Assembly: GCA_031268315.1 (NCBI GenBank)
Contig: JAIRXK010000023.1
Location: 1 to 58,216, forward strand
Length of the DNA stretch: 58,216 nt
Reading direction: 5' to 3'
DNA from: Puniceicoccales bacterium
Lineage (GTDB): Bacteria > Verrucomicrobiota > Verrucomicrobiia > Opitutales > JAIRLM01
The translations under genes were made by a program, and so were the position numbers. Of the stretch, positions 55,976 through 58,216 are shown piece by piece. Each line of letters opens with the position of its first letter. Positions within the stretch are counted from its first letter, which is position 1. The notes beneath the pieces were generated by a model. That model ran no database searches and had not been told where the DNA came from. It saw nothing but the letters and a program-made list of their open reading frames with translations.

Positions 55976-57733
55976 ATGGTAGGTAATAAAGATTTAAATC
56001 AGCAGAATGGTATGACCTCAGCGAATGACCGGAAATTGGCTGGGGCCGGCAAAGGTGGCGCGCCTGAAATTGGCAAAATTGACGGACTTGGGGCAGACAA
56101 CGTTACAGATAAGCTCTCCTTCAAGGATTCGCTCACTATTCTGAAACGAGTGGCCATCACCATTGCGTGCCCCATACTGAGCGGTGGACTGGGAACCCTA
56201 GTCACGCTTCTGGCCATGCATTACGCCCTTGGCTCAATCGTTCTCTGGGGTGTCATTCTCGTCGGAACGGGTGGTGCACTCATTGGCCTGGGTGCCGCAT
56301 TCTACTGGATGTTTTTGAGCTATTCGCCGCTTCCGGAAAAATTCAATGCCCCTGAAATTGCCGCCAACATCGTCTCCGTCTGCAATGCAATGCAGCGCGT
56401 CGCCAATGCACTGAAGACTTCCGAAGGCGGAAATTTTTCCGCCGCCAACGACGCGCTCATGGAATTATTTGACGCGATTAATGATTTCGCAAGCCATTCC
56501 GATACGGAGCGGTTCGGCCTCAGTAAAAATGTCTCAAAAATGCTACAGATTGACGGCGACAATGCGCAAGGTGCTTTGCAATGTTTGAAAAATGTGGAAT
56601 CGCGCTTTGCAGTCCTAAGGGATGCGGCCAAAATTGATCGGAGGACCATCGAAGCTGCACATCGGTCAGAAATCGAGTTTATGGGTACCCTGCAGCCGAA
56701 GGAAGTTAGCAGTGAAGCATGGCAAATCCTCTACGAACGCGAGCTGATGCAGATGATATCTGCTGCGGAATCAGCAGAGCCCGGTAAAAAATATGAAACC
56801 TTTCTGCTTTGCATCATACATGCCGCGAATTCATGTGGGGAAATCAACTCTATGCAAGGCATGAAATTCTTGAATTTGCTGCGCAAATCATGTAGAAATC
56901 ATAGTTTAATATTCACAAATAAAAAAAACTTTAACTATATTCATCCATTTGCGCTAAAACTTGATTGCGATGTTTTTTTATGTGCACTAAGTTGTATAAA
57001 TGATCAAGAATCATCTACTCTTCTATGGAGCATGTTATATTTGCAATTTGCGCTCAACGTAATGGATGCGTATCTATGTCCGCTACATAGCGGCATAGCA
57101 GCGCTAACCGATGGTGGATCAAAAATTAATTTGCCTCCCGATGCCTTGAATTTGCTCGATTTATCCATTGCCGTTGCGAGCAATGAAAATGAGAAAGCAA
57201 AAGAAATCGACGATATCGTTGGCAAACTGCAAGACAAATATCGAGAAAATGAGGATCGATACCTCTGTGATCTGATTGAATCTTTAAGAAAAGACGAGAA
57301 AGATTTTAGCAAGTGCCTAGCCGATTTTAAGGAATTAAATGACAATCCTTTCAATCCGCAAATGCGTAAAAACATCACAGATTTGGCCGAACTAATTGAT
57401 GGGATAAAAGCTAACCGCAAAGGGAGCAATTGCGACAGCCCAGTCGATGCGCTTAAATGCAAAATGCGCGAAGCGATCGATTGCATTGCCGATGGTGAGA
57501 GTTCGGAAACGGCCAAATCGATTAAAAATCTGTTCACAACGATTGAATTCTGCACGGAAGATAAATTGGACGAGGCATTGGATGCGGCAGGGCAATGCCT
57601 CCAGTCTATGATTTCGGAGTACTTCCGCGGCATTAAGTGCAAATACGAAAAGTTTGATAAAAAATTAGACGAATTGGAAGATTTGCTAGGAAAAATTAAT
57701 ATGCTCTTGGCGACTGCAAGGGGGCAGCTCTAG
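55976..57733 (+). CDS. Inc-like membrane-hairpin protein
   Basis: 585 residues. A polar N-terminal 50 residues is followed by two hydrophobic lobes at about 59-80 and 85-116 (TIACPILSGGLGTLVTLLAM; SIVLWGVILVGTGGALIGLG) ending LGAAFYWM. The hairpin shares spacing and residues (LG-L...LA...W-V...G-AFY) with the C-terminal hairpins of the proteins at 39110 and 43428, so the same module sits at opposite ends of otherwise unrelated chains. The remaining 465 residues are soluble and helical, with a charged coiled-coil segment near 430-470. ATG 55976 has AGGAGG about 12 bases upstream, the strongest site among the orphan genes. No family recognised; host-membrane effector inferred. Confidence 0.62.
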   Translation: MVGNKDLNQQNGMTSANDRKLAGAGKGGAPEIGKIDGLGADNVTDKLSFKDSLTILKRVAITIACPILSGGLGTLVTLLAMHYALGSIVLWGVILVGTGGALIGLGAAFYWMFLSYSPLPEKFNAPEIAANIVSVCNAMQRVANALKTSEGGNFSAANDALMELFDAINDFASHSDTERFGLSKNVSKMLQIDGDNAQGALQCLKNVESRFAVLRDAAKIDRRTIEAAHRSEIEFMGTLQPKEVSSEAWQILYERELMQMISAAESAEPGKKYETFLLCIIHAANSCGEINSMQGMKFLNLLRKSCRNHSLIFTNKKNFNYIHPFALKLDCDVFLCALSCINDQESSTLLWSMLYLQFALNVMDAYLCPLHSGIAALTDGGSKINLPPDALNLLDLSIAVASNENEKAKEIDDIVGKLQDKYRENEDRYLCDLIESLRKDEKDFSKCLADFKELNDNPFNPQMRKNITDLAELIDGIKANRKGSNCDSPVDALKCKMREAIDCIADGESSETAKSIKNLFTTIEFCTEDKLDEALDAAGQCLQSMISEYFRGIKCKYEKFDKKLDELEDLLGKINMLLATARGQL

Positions 57734-57740
57734 GGTTAAA

Positions 57741-57959
57741 ATGAATTCAAATGGCCCATGGGCACCGGGAAATAAAGCGCTTGGCAGCGCAGTAAAACTA
57801 ACTACCCTTCGCAGATTCACTGTTGATGATGCTTGGCAATTTGCCTTGGGCTTTGATTTTTTACAGTCGTCGGATATGAGACAGCGTTGGAAAAAAATCT
57901 TCCAGAAGTGGACGTATTGGGCCGTGATAAAATGTCTTAAAATTACCCCAATCGCATAA
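57741..57959 (+). pseudogene. 72-codon ORF remnant ending in a MITE end
   Basis: Starts 8 bases after the preceding gene, so it could be coupled. Residues 31-67 are related to the decayed sequence around 54850-54947. The last five codons (ITPIA and stop) are made of the terminal repeat ACCCCAATCGCAT, so the original C-terminus was replaced by insertion or deletion at a small element. No protein family recognised (the stretch RWKKIFQKWTYWAVIK is only vaguely transposase-like). Confidence 0.45.
57945..57957. repeat. Solitary terminal repeat of the MITE-like element
   Basis: ACCCCAATCGCAT, identical to the first 13 bases of 55593-55702, with no body of the element following. Confidence 0.6.
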
Positions 57960-58216
57960 GTGCTTTTTTGATTCCCTTTTAAATTTTTTATGCATTGGTA
58001 GAATTAGAAATGCTCCTTGTTTCAAATTCGAATTCAAAATTCATATTGCGACCCATGTCGAAGCTACGACCGTCGTAAATTTTTGATTTTCAAATGGATC
58101 CACACGCGATGTTTGCTTTTTAGAGGTATTGATTCCATGGCCTGCGGATGGACAATTATCTTTGCCCATTTCCGGTGGCAAAATGCTTTCCGTTTGCAGA
58201 TGAGGCATTTAAGCAT
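57960..58216. other. Window end without a supportable gene
   Basis: AT-rich. On the minus strand two frames are open into the window edge or between stops (one ending near 58073, one with GHGINTSKKQTSRVDP). They could be the shifted end of a gene starting outside the window, but no family or consistent frame is visible. Confidence 0.4.

Noticed and set aside
57741-57959. IS5-type transposase fragment
   Set aside because: RWKKIFQKWTYWAVIK is only vaguely like the transposase N-terminal pattern; no catalytic Asp/Glu motif is present.
1-58216. CRISPR array, rRNA operon or replication origin
   Set aside because: No regularly spaced short repeats, no rRNA sequence and no cluster of DnaA-box-like sites was seen on reading both strands.

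Overview
The window looks like a chromosomal contig from an obligate intracellular bacterium of the PVC superphylum (a Chlamydia-like or intracellular Verrucomicrobiota cell; the exact phylum is inference). The evidence for lifestyle is an ATP/ADP translocase of the Npt/Tlc family (31715-33232), a protein with the layout of a type III secretion gatekeeper (SctW/YopN/CopN, 49070-50602), and at least six proteins that combine large soluble parts with a two-lobed hydrophobic hairpin like that of chlamydial inclusion-membrane proteins. GreA carries a very long N-terminal extension, as I recall from chlamydial and verrucomicrobial GreA.

Layout. 1-19060 is an effector-like island, all on the minus strand: two tandem paralogous giant genes. 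The upstream copy (A, 12704-19060, perhaps continuing to 8145) is broken into many pieces and has lost the segment with the P-loop. The downstream copy (B, 81-7601) is intact except for one in-frame amber codon and runs into an odd poly-Glu and AT-rich contig end. Their central parts resemble DUF3638/DUF3645 giant proteins (P-loop, DEVH box, VPY...P block). 19252-24385 is housekeeping: yidC, yidD, secG, an HPr-like protein without the active His, and greA. 24545-26560 is another hairpin membrane protein. 26752-35604 is mostly housekeeping: a BI-1/YccA protein, sufS, tRNA-Glu, a NodB-type deacetylase, tRNA-Ser, nusB, gmhA, rpsR, npt, mnmA, tRNA-His, rplU and rpmA. 35675-36986 holds two orphan proteins, followed by dnaG with a degenerate zinc site.

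39110-46127 holds two paralogous helical-repeat proteins ending in a nearly identical hydrophobic hairpin. lptB follows, then a membrane-anchored protein with a PI3/PI4-kinase-like catalytic signature (47026-49017), then the SctW-like gene. 50743-54661 carries tRNA-Gly, prfA, an outer-membrane barrel protein, tRNA-Ala, yraN and kdsD. 54662-55975 is a decayed intergenic region with a 110-bp inverted-repeat element and other repeats. 55976-57733 is one more hairpin protein, and the window ends in an ORF remnant cut by an end of the same small element.

Together: a reduced but working core (translation, Sec/YidC insertion, LPS transport and sugar genes, energy parasitism) interspersed with lineage-specific candidate host-interaction proteins that are duplicating, recombining and decaying.
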